Positions 43,194 through 55,000 of a DNA stretch of 64,000 bases are shown here, in pieces. The translations under genes were made by a program, and so were the position numbers. Location: the NCBI GenBank assembly GCA_036346355.1, contig CM070584.1:52039097-52103096 (forward strand), read 5' to 3'. Origin of the DNA: Rhipidocladum racemiflorum (lineage: Eukaryota > Streptophyta > Magnoliopsida > Poales > Poaceae). Numbering within the stretch: the first letter of the stretch is position 1; each line of letters begins with the position of its first letter. Below the pieces are notes generated by a model. That model was not told where the DNA came from. It ran no database searches and worked only from the letters and a program-made list of their open reading frames with translations.

Positions 43194-43446
43194 CTCCTTC
43201 CATCCTAAAATATAAGATATAACTATTTTTTTTCAAGTCCCAGAATACAGAGCGCAGCATCTCCTCGGCTCCTGTTCACGCGCACGGTATTAACTCTCAC
43301 GGCGATACGGCTCCTATTCTGGTTTCTCTCCCATCTCTTATGCCCATGCATGCATGCATTAACCCCCTCGAGCCCCGCGCGATGCAATTGCTTCATTGGT
43401 CTCTGTGTTGGTGGGAGTTACGCTTTATATAATGGGATGGAGGGAG
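43194..43446. mobile_element. Stowaway-like MITE
   Basis: CTCCTTCCATCC at the left mirrors GGATGGAGGGAG at the right, with TA on both sides. 253 bp, with a GC-rich interior unlike most Stowaways. Confidence 0.65.
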
Positions 43447-43508
43447 TATAAATATACATATATATACACACACGTTTTAGCATTTCTACGCATTTCCACC
43501 TTTTTATA

Positions 43509-43766
43509 TTCTCTTTGGTCACAAATACATGTTGTTTTGAACATCAACACGGTCTCCAAAATAAAACTTTGACCACTAATTTATATTGTAATATATTTGT
43601 AAAACTCAATAAAATTATAATATTATGAAACATACTTTTCGAGACAAATATATACGTATGGTTTTCATGTATCCAATTTATATATTTAAAAAGATATTGG
43701 TATTCAAAGTTTTAAAAAATTGACTACGTATTTATCTAAAAGGATATGTATTCATGAGTAGAGGTA
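43509..43766. mobile_element. Stowaway-like MITE family S, copy 1
   Basis: Shares with 46391-46636 and 56144-56358 the words 'acatcaacacggtct/acattgatatggtcc', 'actttgaccactaatttatattgtaa' and 'tttcatgtatccaattta'. The terminal bases are degenerate. Confidence 0.6.
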
Positions 43767-44514
43767 GTAGACACGAAGCATGTGCTTAGCCTTCTACTAC
43801 GTGATGACTTGAATTGACATTCTCCCAAATTAAACAATGACAAAACTAGGGAACCATTCATCCATTGGCTGATTGTGCAGTGTGCACTAGCTTTTCTTAA
43901 CAATGCACTTATCATTAAGGAGTGTAGGGATAATGCAGAGCTTAAAGAAACTAAAGCTGAGCTTATAGAAGTAATATAAAGGTTTTTAGTATTTAATTTG
44001 AGGTAGTAACTGATAATATACCAATATAGCCTATTTTCACAATAAAATGATTGCTTTTGTAGGGATTAAGAGACATGACTGGAAGTCAATCAGTTATTGG
44101 TGTTAAATAAATGGGCATTGTGTCGGAGCTGTGAAAGTACAAAGAGAACTGAAATGCCTATGTTACGAAAACTGTGCCACATATGATGGCAGACATGAAA
44201 AAAACCCTAAGATCACCATGTCTTGATCTATCAAATAATGTTATTTCTCAATATATGCTTGTTAATATTTTAACTAGTTTATTGTCTCATTGTAATATAA
44301 CAGGAAAATGTTGCTCTTGTGCCAAAAAGTTCTACAAAGAAAATGATGCTAGAGGATTGAATATGTTCATTGGACAATCTTTGTGGTACTTTGATGCAAT
44401 TGCTTGGGGCAAAGAGCCTTCTACTATGACGTCGGGGCTACCTAAGAAGAGTTACGTTAGAGGATTGTGCTACTAATTTCTGCATTTAGTATGTATACTG
44501 TCAATAATGCAATG
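43767..44514. other. Spacer with one unassigned ORF
   Basis: The 100-codon plus-strand ORF at 44174-44476 (starting MPHMMADMKK) is not recognised. It may belong to the CACTA element whose end lies at 45049. Confidence 0.35.
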
Positions 44515-44665
44515 AATGTGAATATATCGATCTGTGAGTATACTGTGAATGTGAATATGCTGTGGATTTATCAATTGTGCATATACTGTCAATCTATGAA
44601 TACACTGTGAATTTGTCAATCCTAGTGTGAATATAGTGTGAATATGAATATACTGTGAAGGTGAT
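44515..44665. repeat. Degenerate tandem repeat of TACTGTGAATGTGAATA
   Basis: About eight imperfect units built on 'atactgtgaat' and 'gtgaatat', next to the CACTA subterminal region. Confidence 0.7.
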
Positions 44666-45049
44666 ACCTGAAATTTATCTCTATCAGTTCCATGCTTTGA
44701 ACCGATAGAGACGTGCAATCTGATAGAGATAATTCACTAATCTCTATCGGTTCCACGCTAAGAACTGATAGAGATTATAAGGACTTCTCTATCGGTTCTG
44801 ATCGTGAAACAGATATAGATTTCTAATTATCTATGTCGGTTTCTATCTCGAAACCGATAGAGTGAGAGATAATAGGTCTTTTGGGTTGGTTTCGAGCTTG
44901 AAATCTATTTAGATAATGCTATATCTCTATCGGGCGAAACCGATCATAATAGCCGCTCGTTATTACTACTTAAGGATTTTATATCGTCTCCAAAAATCGA
45001 TCTAAATAACGAAAAAGAACTAATTCAGATGATTATTTATGTAGTAGTG
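44666..45049. mobile_element. Right end of a CACTA-type element
   Basis: It ends TGTAGTAGTG, the inverse of CACTACTACA. The adjoining 300 bp hold about ten copies of CTCTATCGGTT or its complement AACCGATAGAG in both orientations, as in CACTA subterminal regions. A matching left end was not found in the window, so the element is truncated or degraded. Confidence 0.6.
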
Positions 45050-46390
45050 GATCGTGCATCCGTATTGGCGAGCAAATCGAACCCAACCTAATCGGTTCAT
45101 CTGAGGTTGGCTTTGATTAGTCAAGTTCGAGGAGGGTAAGGTGGGGAGCGGCCGAGTAGGGACACGCCCTTAACTGCTACAACCTTTAGTTGCAAACGAT
45201 TCTTCCAGTCCCATGAAAACATGTAGCAAGGCGTTCCCAACTATCGCTGCAGACCCCCAAACCACCCCTGATCTGCATTCTAGGAGCTGTATAAATATGT
45301 TCATCAAAAGATACAGAATACCATATAAATACGAAATGGTACTGTCACAACATACAAACGTACGTGTATACGATGCGTGGAGTGATTATGCACAATATCC
45401 TTTGTTGTATCTAGTATGACGCCGCTATATGAACACCCCGCGATCATCGCATTAGTTTGATGGTCTAAATTAAGTCCAAAGTCAAGTCAGATATGAATAT
45501 GATCAACTTTTCATTCCTTGTTCATACATACCTCTCTGTGCGTACACGGAGGCTATAGCTAACCATATGGGCTAATCTATTCCTCCAAAGCATTAATTAC
45601 ATATATGCAGTTGTAGCTTTTGATAATGCTTTGGCTTAATCACGTCAAAGTTGTTATATTGCAAGTAAACAATAATGGAACAATCATCGTCTAGCTAGGG
45701 TTCCATGTGGGGGTGGATCATCACCAACCTACTCTAGAAACTTTAAACCTAAACCCTTTTGTGAGGTTGCATAGAATAAAACTTGTGGTGCGATTACAAA
45801 AGGATAGCCCCGTCGACCAACCAAAAGGATCCAAAGGGTCGTTCGTCAAACACGCACATGCAAATTGCATCTACATGGAAGCCGGTTTGAAAGCTTAGAC
45901 CGGGCCGTAGCTTCTTAATTACGCGTAGCCGTCGTTAGTGCGTGGCTAGATATTGTGATATAATTATTTTTAATATATAATTTTACTTTTTATAATTAAA
46001 ATACAGTTGTATTTGGTGTATAACTCTAATATCTATATATAATAATTAATTTTACTGTTATAATCTGGTCTTATCAAAATAAGGGGTAGAGATCTTCTTT
46101 TTCTTTCGATTAATGTGAGAATTTCTATGATTTTTTTTAGGATTATCGTGAGATTTTCTTGCCCTTTAAATAAAAGAGGTGTTTTGAATATTATCGTTTG
46201 TTTTTATTTATATAGATGAAGCTCTATTTTGTAATCAAAAGGAAAATAATGCAAAAGCGCCTATGAATTTTTCATATATAAATATATCGAGCGCTGAAAT
46301 AGCTGTATATGTATGTATATTTTTAGAGTATATATATGTATATTGACAAAAATTACAACCTTACACTAACTATCTAGCTTCTATGAAGTA
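45050..46390. other. Spacer without recognised gene
   Basis: AT-rich beyond 45940. No ORF above 70 codons; nothing recognised. Confidence 0.45.
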
Positions 46391-46636
46391 CTCCCTTCAG
46401 TCATAAATAGTTATCTTTTGGATATTGATATGGTCTTCAAAACACAACTTTGACTACTAATTCTTATTATAACATATTTATAAAACTTAAAAATTATAAT
46501 ATAATGATAGTACTTCTCGAGATAAGTCTATACATATAATTTTCATGTATCCAATTTAAATATTTAAAAATATATCAATATTTAAAGTTTTAAAAGTTTG
46601 ACCATCACTATGTCCAAAATGGTAATTAGATAATAG
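46391..46636. mobile_element. Stowaway-like MITE family S, copy 2
   Basis: The left end CTCCCTTCAGTCATAAATA follows TA. The interior is as in copies 1 and 3; the right end is lost or degenerate. Confidence 0.6.
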
Positions 46637-47248
46637 TCTCTCTCTTGTTTTGAAGAGACATTTCATGTCTAGGACTGTAGCTTGGGAGCAAAGAGCAACG
46701 TGGAACTTAATAGACATGACAGTTTAAAGAAAAGAGGGCACATCACCAACTTATCTACTTAAACAGGTCTAATGAACCATTGACTATAGTTTTCTTAATC
46801 TGCGGCGTAAGTTAGGGCTCCTGCTTCTAACGTTGGAAGCATAAAACAAATCTTTTTATTTCTCTAGTGTGGGAAACGAGCATATCTGTGAGGAAATTCT
46901 TCACATATTAAAACTGTTCTTTTTTCGAATTACAACAAAGAATCAAGAAACTAGGCCTATATTTTAACTTTTTAAGAGTACCACCGACACCTCGAGTACG
47001 CTTATAGTTTCACTCATCAGTAAAAAAAATATCACAACTTCACAAGTACAATGTCCCGCGCATTACCTGGACTTTTTCTTTCCTACGCATTACATGACCG
47101 TTTTCCGAACTCATTTCACCTAATTTGTGCAAAACCCAGTGGTGACAGGTGACAACTATCTATTAAAGAAGACTTGGCTGTTCTTTTCCTAAGAAAAAGT
47201 TAGTTGTTCTAAAAAGAATAATTCACATATCTGTTGGCCCATTGCTAT
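46637..47248. other. Spacer without recognised gene
   Basis: No gene or element recognised. Confidence 0.45.
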
Positions 47249-47505
47249 TAGGGCTGTAAATGAGCCAAACTCGAACAAGTTTGAGTTAGAGTTTGAATTT
47301 GGATCTGAGTTCAACTAAGCTTGGTAACAATAAACAATTTAATATGCAATAATTTTCAACGGTAAGAAAAGTTCGAGCTCGGTTCGAATAAACTCAGTAA
47401 GAGTTAATATACAATAATATTTAATAAGTGATACATAAATTTACGGAGGCTCACGAGCTACTTGAGCTCGTCAGCTCGGACCCTCGAACATTTTTTATAG
47501 CCCTA
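47249..47505. mobile_element. Small hAT element
   Basis: 257 bp from TAGGGCTGTAAATGAGCC to TTTATAGCCCTA. Flanks ATTGCTAT and ATTGCCAT match at 7 of 8 bases. The interior has many GAGCTC and CTCGAAC words. Confidence 0.78.
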
Positions 47506-47970
47506 ATTGCCATGGTGGCCATGCTATATATACATCATATTTATACAAATGTTGATGAGACTCTGAAAATAGTCATAAATAACCCACTTTCTACATAGTA
47601 TCAATTGTGTTACATTTAATTTGCTTTGTTAACCTTATGGTTCGCCATTAATTGGTCGTTGCCATACACAAGATGCCAAAGAGAGTCAGGACTCAGGGGC
47701 GATGTTAATTAAATTTGGCAGCAACGTACAAGGACATATAAACGAACATATATATCCATAAATTAGGTATACACTAGTTCAAGAATCAGGAGTACTATTC
47801 AAGATATTGAGAAGAGCGCCATTTATATATGGCTTTTCTCTTTCTCTCTTTCTCTCTCTGTCTCTCTGTCTACATATATCATGTCGACGAAGCCAACAAT
47901 GTTTTTACTTTCAATGTTCACTCTCCGTAGACTATAGCTATTCTCCATCTTCAAGCACAAAAAAAGTGTT
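47506..47970. other. Spacer with short (CT)n tract
   Basis: A CT-rich run at about 47837-47868; no gene. Confidence 0.5.
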
Positions 47971-47988
47971 ATTAATTTACCATAACAT

Positions 47989-49109
47989 TTTTTTAAAATT
48001 AAGGGCAGGAGCTCTGCCAATTCATTTAAGAAGAGAAGAATACAAAAGACAACAGAAAAACAGAAAACAACAGACGCTTTGAGACGTCGAAAACAAAGAA
48101 ACCTCACCCAGCCAAAGCATGAGAGAAACCCACAATTGGGAAAGAGCCCTAACAAGCTCCCCAAAAGACCAACATCAGACGGTGACACGACAAACAACCT
48201 TGGAACCCAACCTGGTGTCATCTTGCTCGACTCCTTCAGCAGTTGTATCCCGACCCCAAAGGCAAGGGGTGCCTCTGCCTGACTGGCCTACATCCCGTGC
48301 AGCGCAAAGCCCCCTCTGGGCCTCGCCTGCCGCCTCGGCCGGCCAGCGGCACCCCGCACGGCGCACATTGTCGTCCTTCTCCCGGGTCACGCCTTCATCG
48401 TTCGCCCCCACGCAACCGCCCGGCGCCCGCCACCTGCTAGGCTACACCGCGCCAGCACGCGGTGAATCTCACCTCCATCACCTAGATTGCGCAATGAAAC
48501 CCCACCACTAGCTCCAAGGCTGCGCCACCACTCGCTGAAAACCTGCAACGCCGCACCCCCAAAAACACCAAGGGTTCGTCGCCTACTCGCGCCGACGCAC
48601 CGCGCAACCTCGCAGCCAAGCTCACCAAGTCCGCGCCCTGCTCACCGCACTCCTGGCTCCAGTTGCCATCGCCGGCCAAGATCTCGCCGCGCCCGGTCCA
48701 CCTACCGAGCCGTTCGAACCACCATGGCCGGATCTGACGAGTGTAGATCCGGCTAGATCTGAGCATCGCCGGCCCTTCAACATGTGGCTTCATCGCGCCG
48801 GACGCACAGGGGTACATCACCACGAGCAACAGCGCCACCTCCACCGGATGAATGGCGCCCCACGAGGCCAAAGCAGCCCCGGAGAGGGAGAGAAGGGGGG
48901 AAAGGGGGGAGTGTTGTAGAAGGGAATGCCCCGCCGCCGCAGCCGCTTCTGAGAAAGGAAGCCCCGACGGCCAGTCGTTGACTACCAGCGGCGGCGGCGA
49001 GGTAGGCGGTAGAGCTTGGGGAGGCGCTCGGCTAGGGTTTAAGAATCGCCTCCCAAGTCGCCAGCGGACAACTCAGGAGGCGCACCAAAGGGGTTTTTTT
49101 AGCCCGAAA
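47989..49109 (-). mobile_element. LINE-type retroposon without endonuclease/RT
   Basis: An exact 18-bp duplication ATTAATTTACCATAACAT flanks 1,121 bp (47971-47988 and 49110-49127). Read on the minus strand it starts with a GC-rich leader (GGTGCGCCTCCTGAGTTGTC, then many GCCGCC words) and ends with the grass LINE-like tail TTGGCAGAGCTCCTGCCC followed by an A-rich end next to the duplication. This is target-primed integration. The only ORFs (129 and 132 codons, minus) have no endonuclease or RT motifs, so it is an internally deleted LINE or a LINE-mobilised derivative. Confidence 0.8.
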
Positions 49110-49127
49110 ATTAATTTACCATAACAT

Positions 49128-50640
49128 AGATTGTTGCATTCTGATTCTGTTCGTCACGATGACAAACCATAGCAATATATGCAGTCCTCGCCATATTTAC
49201 ACGTATCTCGAGGTATATCTTCATAACCGAACCAAACCATGCTGCCCAAAAACGACCTTTACACTTCCCCAGCACATCAAATGAAGTCAACATGCTGCCC
49301 CATGTTCAACAGCGCAATCGCGGCCAAAATGTTAGTTTGGCAAATGGCGATTGCCTACTGATTGAGGGTGGTCCAATTATAAGGATAGCAGCCCCTGACC
49401 TACCTACTGGAAGATGGAACATGTTCGTCACAAGTCACAACACTCCAAAAGGTCTTCCTCCAAAATGCAGCACAATTATGGTCCATAGCATCATATATGT
49501 GACTTCCCCGGGGAAAAAAAACGTCATATGTGACTCCTCATCTCCATATGGAGCTCACAACCTTGAGCTTTCCCTGCCCTTTCTCATTACATTTGTTGCA
49601 AGGGAAACAAATTCTCCTGTCTATCCGACAAGACATTTCCTATGGACTAGAAATGGCCACCTATACGTTTGATGCACAGTGCAATGCTTATTATGTTTGA
49701 TTTCATATTAAAGAGGAGAGCAATCTAAGTTAAAAAGGATGTTTAAGCTCTAGAATGGCTGATTACGTTCAGACAAAAATGCGCTAAGTTTTTTTCCCAG
49801 CTATGTATCAAATATACAAAATCAGTAGTTTTCTATAACTCGTTGGAATCTACCTAAATATGGCACGATTGGAGTTATTGAGTGGAATATGTGATCTTTG
49901 ATGAGAATTTGAAAGAAGGGCAATAAAATTATAGTTTTTGTGTTGCACAGGTAGCTTAATGAAGTTTACTACATTTTTCTCGTGTGCCTTGGAGGCTTGG
50001 ACTCATATGCTCCTTACTGGAAGCAGGTTTGTTAGTCTCTTACACATGTTTCTGAGTTTATTTGGGAAAGCATTTATAAGTACTATGTCCAAATCTTGTA
50101 CTCTTGTGTTTCATGCAAACAAACTACGATATTGATTCAAGGGTTTTGATAAGTTTCATCCGGATGTTTTCTTTAGCAACCATCATCCAAATTCCTGATA
50201 ATTGGATTTGCTTTCAGATCGATGCACGCCCCCCCTGAATTCGAGGTGAGATGATCCTCCGCATGTGTGTTTTAATCGTACGGTCCAAAGTTGACAACAA
50301 GCCTTGTGAACATTCTGTTCTTCAACTACTGTTTTAAACAAATAAAAGTTTTTGAGTGTGTTATTTCACTCTAGAAGCTAATTATTTGTGGAGGAGTTAC
50401 GGAGAGAGAAGAGTTTCAGGTTCTTAGTTTTACAGAGCTTATATTTATGATGATTGCGTTGGCTGTCAAAAAATTGGAGTGCATTTTTAAAAAGAACTGA
50501 TAATTAGAATAATTCTCTCTGTCGTCGTAGCAGTACTTAAAAAAAATTGCATTCCACTTTTAATACGGAGTGGAGTGGAGACGACGGCGAGAGCACTACT
50601 CCGGGTAGAGACTTGAGAGAGCCACCACATCCACGAGCAC
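49128..50640. other. Spacer upstream of the Rboh gene
   Basis: The 126-codon plus-strand ORF at 49292-49672 is unrecognised and unsupported. The remainder is AT-rich without elements I can name; the Rboh promoter probably lies in its distal part. Confidence 0.4.
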
Positions 50641-50879
50641 ATGCCTTTAGCCGGTGACAGCGGTAGTACTAGCTTGTCAATCTGTCCAGCCCCAACCTCT
50701 CCCACGCAGACACAGTGACAGTAGCGGTACACCCTGGTACCGTACTAGCGGACGCCACCGGCAGCCGGCTGCCGAGCTCCTACCACTACCATTACTCGTT
50801 GTTTACCGGTGGTGGCATCTGTCCAAGGCCAGCACGTTGCAATGGGGGATTAGTACCACCTGCATTTGCCTTCTTGGAC

Positions 50880-51086
50880 ACCTCTCAGCGGCATACAGCC
50901 CGCGAGATCGGTGGTTTCCTTTGCTTTGTCCTCATCCTGCTCCGTTTCGGTTCCAGAAATATCTGCTGCTGTTTGCGCCTTGCGCGACTTGCGTAGGTCT
51001 GGGTTTCTCGTTCTTCTTCGGGTGGAATTCAAGAAATGCTCCAGGCTCCATCCAATTGATGGCTGAAATCTCTGGGAGGGTTTAAG
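50880..51086 (+). other. Probable 5' UTR exon of the Rboh gene
   Basis: A donor TTTAAG|GTACAG at 51086/51087 and an acceptor GATCAG at 51977-51979 would remove 893 bp of T-rich, intron-like sequence and leave a short leader of 46 bases before the ATG at 52026. The transcription start is not visible; 50880 is a guess. Confidence 0.4.
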
Positions 51087-52025
51087 GTACAGTTTTTAAA
51101 ATTTTGTTTTCTCTCTTCTTTGTCTCTTTTTTTCTTTCTTTGCTCTGTGCTTGGTTTTCTTTCTCTTTTTCTTTCTCTTTCTTGTTCTCCAATTGGGTTC
51201 GCTGTGGTCAGCTTTTGGCTTCCACTTCAGTAGCTGCTACTTCACTCCTAACTATGTTTCCTCTGTTCCTTCTCCATTTTTGGTTTGCCGTTTTCGGCAC
51301 CAAGAAATGGGTGATTAGATGAGATGGTTGGTGTGTTTCCACATTTTCTTGAGAGCGGCAGCCTCCAGATCTGAGCAGATGGAGGCATTTTGGTGTGAAA
51401 TCTAGCTCGGGAGTATTTCGTTAGTTTCTTGTTTACTTTCAGAAGTGTTAAAAACTTCTTCCCTTTTGTTGCCACACTGTGCCTGCTGTAAATCCGTGGG
51501 GGGTAATGGTATCACCATCATCCTCTGGTGGAGTAGCGGACTATTTTTTTTCTTTGCCTTCCAAATTTCTTTCTCGGAAATAAGCTCTGGATCTGGCAGA
51601 AGAAGAAAGAGGTAGCAAAAGTTCTGCTATTTCTTTTTGCTAGTTTTTCTTTTCAGTTTCCTATTACTAAACTGCAAATACTGCTCTTAGTTTTACCATT
51701 TCCATCCTTGAATCCCCCTTTTCCCTGTGATTTCTTTTTTTATCCAGAATGGTCAGAATATCAACTTTTTTTTTAGCATTACTATTCCTAATTGGGGGTC
51801 CTTTCTAATTTGGGTAATTTTAGATAGAACAAGAAATGCACATCCTGTAGCTTTGGAGGACATGTATTTTCAGTGTGCTAGTTGTTAGAAGAACAAGTAA
51901 CATTTACACTTGCTAAAAAAAGCGATGCTTCTAAAAATGTTATTCCTCTTAGTTGCTAAATAACTTGTCCTTTGATCAGAGAAAAAAAAAGATTGGAGAA
52001 ATTGGCCTGAGAATTACAGAGGAAT

Positions 52026-55000
52026 ATGGCTGACATTGAAGCCGGCACGGTAGCCACGAACCTGGATAGTTCAAGAAGATCACAAGATGACAGTGCAACA
52101 TTAATCCCAAACAGTGGCAATTTGGAAGGTTCAAGCAAGGGCACGAAGACCACCAGGTTCAAAGATGATGATGAGGTTGTTGAGATCACCCTCGATGTAC
52201 AACGTGACTCGGTGGCAATCCAAGACGTCAGGGCAGTTGATGACGGCGGCTCAGCACACAGTGGCGGGTTTGACGGCCTGTCGTTGGTATCACCTTCCTC
52301 ATCGAGAAGTGGCAAGCTGTCATCAAAACTAAGGCAGGTGACAAACGGGTTAAAGCTGAAGAATTCGAGCAAGAGGGTGCCACAGGCGCCGGTAGTGAAG
52401 AAAGTGAGAAAGAGATTGGATCGAAGCAAGAGCGGTGCTGCCGTGGCGCTCAAAGGCCTGCAGTTTGTAACTGCAAAAGTTTGCAATGAAGGCTGGACTG
52501 CAGTGGAGAAACGATTCAATCATCTACAGGTCGATGGTGTGCTGCTCCGTTCAAGATTTGGGAAATGCATTGGTAATTTCAGCAGTTTTGAGTGATCTTG
52601 GACAGCTATTCCTATTTGAAAGAATGGTAATTCAAGCATTGCTTTTTGATTGTGCAGGGATGGAAGGGTCTGACGAGTTTGCAATGCAAGTGTTTGATTC
52701 ATTGGCGAGGAAGAGAGGGATAGCGAAGGAGGTGCTGACTAAGGAGGAGCTCAAAGATTTCTGGGAGCAACTGAGTGATCAGGGTTTTGACAACCGTCTT
52801 CGAACATTCTTTGACATGTTAGTACTTTGTGCCAAATATCTAACTAATTTTGGCATGGTTTCCTTCTTTATAAATGTACAGGATGCGACAAATTTGCCAA
52901 ATCCAAATTTCACTTCAAAATACGTAGCTCAATTGACTTGCAATCTTACAAACTTATGAAGCAAAACTATTGGAACAAACTTATGTATGGTTGTTCAGCC
53001 ATTTCATATAGCAATTAATATGTGTTCATTTCTTTGTGCAGGGTTGACAAGAATGCTGATGGAAGAATCACAGCAGAGGAGGTTAAGGAGGTTAGTGAGA
53101 AGACTCGGAACTGAAAATCTAATGTCTTCATGTTGTACATTTAAGGTATTAAACAAATGATAACATGATCTTGCAGATTATTGCCCTTAGTGCATCAGCA
53201 AACAAACTTTCTAAGATCAAGGAGCGAGTTGATGAGTACACAGCACTCATTATGGAAGAGCTTGACCCTGACAACTTGGGCTACATCGAGGTTTGTCCAA
53301 TTTCACTCATCAAAATAACAGCTGGGACACAAGCTATATCCTAACTTCACTAAACAATTAACAGCTCGAGGACTTGGAGGCTCTCTTGCTGCAGTCACCA
53401 TCTGAAGCTGCTGCAAGATCAACAACCACCCACAGCTCCAAACTTAGCAAAGCTCTTAGCATGAAGCTTGCATCTAGCAAGGACATGGGTCCACTCCACC
53501 ATTACTGGCAGGAATTATTGTACTTCCTCGAGGAGAACTGGAAGCGCATTTGGGTTATGACTCTTTGGCTCTCAATCTGCATTGCCCTTTTCATTTGGAA
53601 GTTCATCCAGTACCGTAACCGAGCTGTATTTCACATCATGGGTTACTGTGTCGCCACTGCAAAGGGTGCTGCAGAGACCCTCAAATTCAATATGGCTCTG
53701 GTCCTTCTTCCTGTCTGCCGAAATACAATCACTTGGATTAGATCAAAGACACAGATTGGCGCTTTTGTACCCTTCAACGACAACATAAACTTTCATAAGG
53801 TAAACCCATGTGGATTTAATCATTATGGAAAACAGCATTGGATCTTGCCATGTTGTGAAAGCTTTCCATTCCATGTGAACACTCTTGTTATCAAATGAGA
53901 GCCGGTGATAAACTGATAATAACCATAACCTGTTGGTTCGTCTGATAGATAATATATAGCACTGAGCAAATTGTGACTGAACATAGCTAAGATGGAGGTT
54001 ACATAATCATAATCTGCATGCTATTATTGTGCAGGTAATAGCAGCAGGTGTTGCAGTTGGTGTTGCTTTGCATGCAGGTACTCATCTGGCATGTGATTTT
54101 CCTCGCCTGCTCCATGCGAGTGATGCTGCCTATGAACCAATGAAGCCTTTCTTTGGGGACAAAAAGCCACCAAATTACTGGTGGTTTGTAAAGGGGACTG
54201 AAGGGTGGACGGGTTTGATCATGGTAGTGCTCATGGCAATAGCTTTTGTATTAGCCCAGCCATGGTTCCGGCGTAGCAGGCTCAAGGACTCTAATCCACT
54301 GAAGAAGATGACTGGTTTCAATGCGTTTTGGTTTACCCACCACCTATTCGTTATTGTGTATACACTGCTCGTCATCCATGGAACATGTTTGTATCTAAGC
54401 AGGAAGTGGTACAAGAAAACGGTAAAAAATCTATACCCTGATGCCGATAGAAAATTCAATGATCAAAATTGGTATTTATGAATCATTTTTATTGTTGTCA
54501 GACATGGATGTACCTTTCTGTTCCTGTCCTCTTATATGCATGTGAGCGAATTCTTCGGTTATTTAGGAGCCATGATGCGGTTAGAATTCAGAAGGTACCA
54601 CCAATTAAGCCCATTCCTTTTCATTTGGTTTTGCCTTGTTTGTCTTTTTGAATTTGAATAGTACAAACAGTCACTTCTTTTTTTAAAAAAAAAATTAGTC
54701 TGTCGTAGAAATGTACCAAACCTTCCAATATTGGAGACATACTGTGAACAGTGAATTGGCCTTAAGTTTTTAAAAACCTTTGAACTCAATTCTTTTTTGG
54801 CTTTTAACTTTTGTGCCCTCAACAGGTTGCGGTATATCCAGGGAATGTGTTGGCTCTATATATGTCCAAGCCACCTGGTTTCAGATACCGGAGCGGGCAG
54901 TACATCTTCATAAATTGCCGCGCCGTGTCTCCGTATGAATGGTAGATGCACTAACATTTTAATACGAGATTGCACTACTTTAATTATAAAATCAGCATAT

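Noticed and set aside
44473..44718. Minus-strand ORF with repeated Ile-His-Ser words
   Set aside because: It is produced by the TGTGAATA tandem array.
50654..51085. 143-codon ORF just upstream of Rboh
   Set aside because: It ends at the probable 5' UTR donor site, has no recognised domain, and overlaps the likely leader exon.
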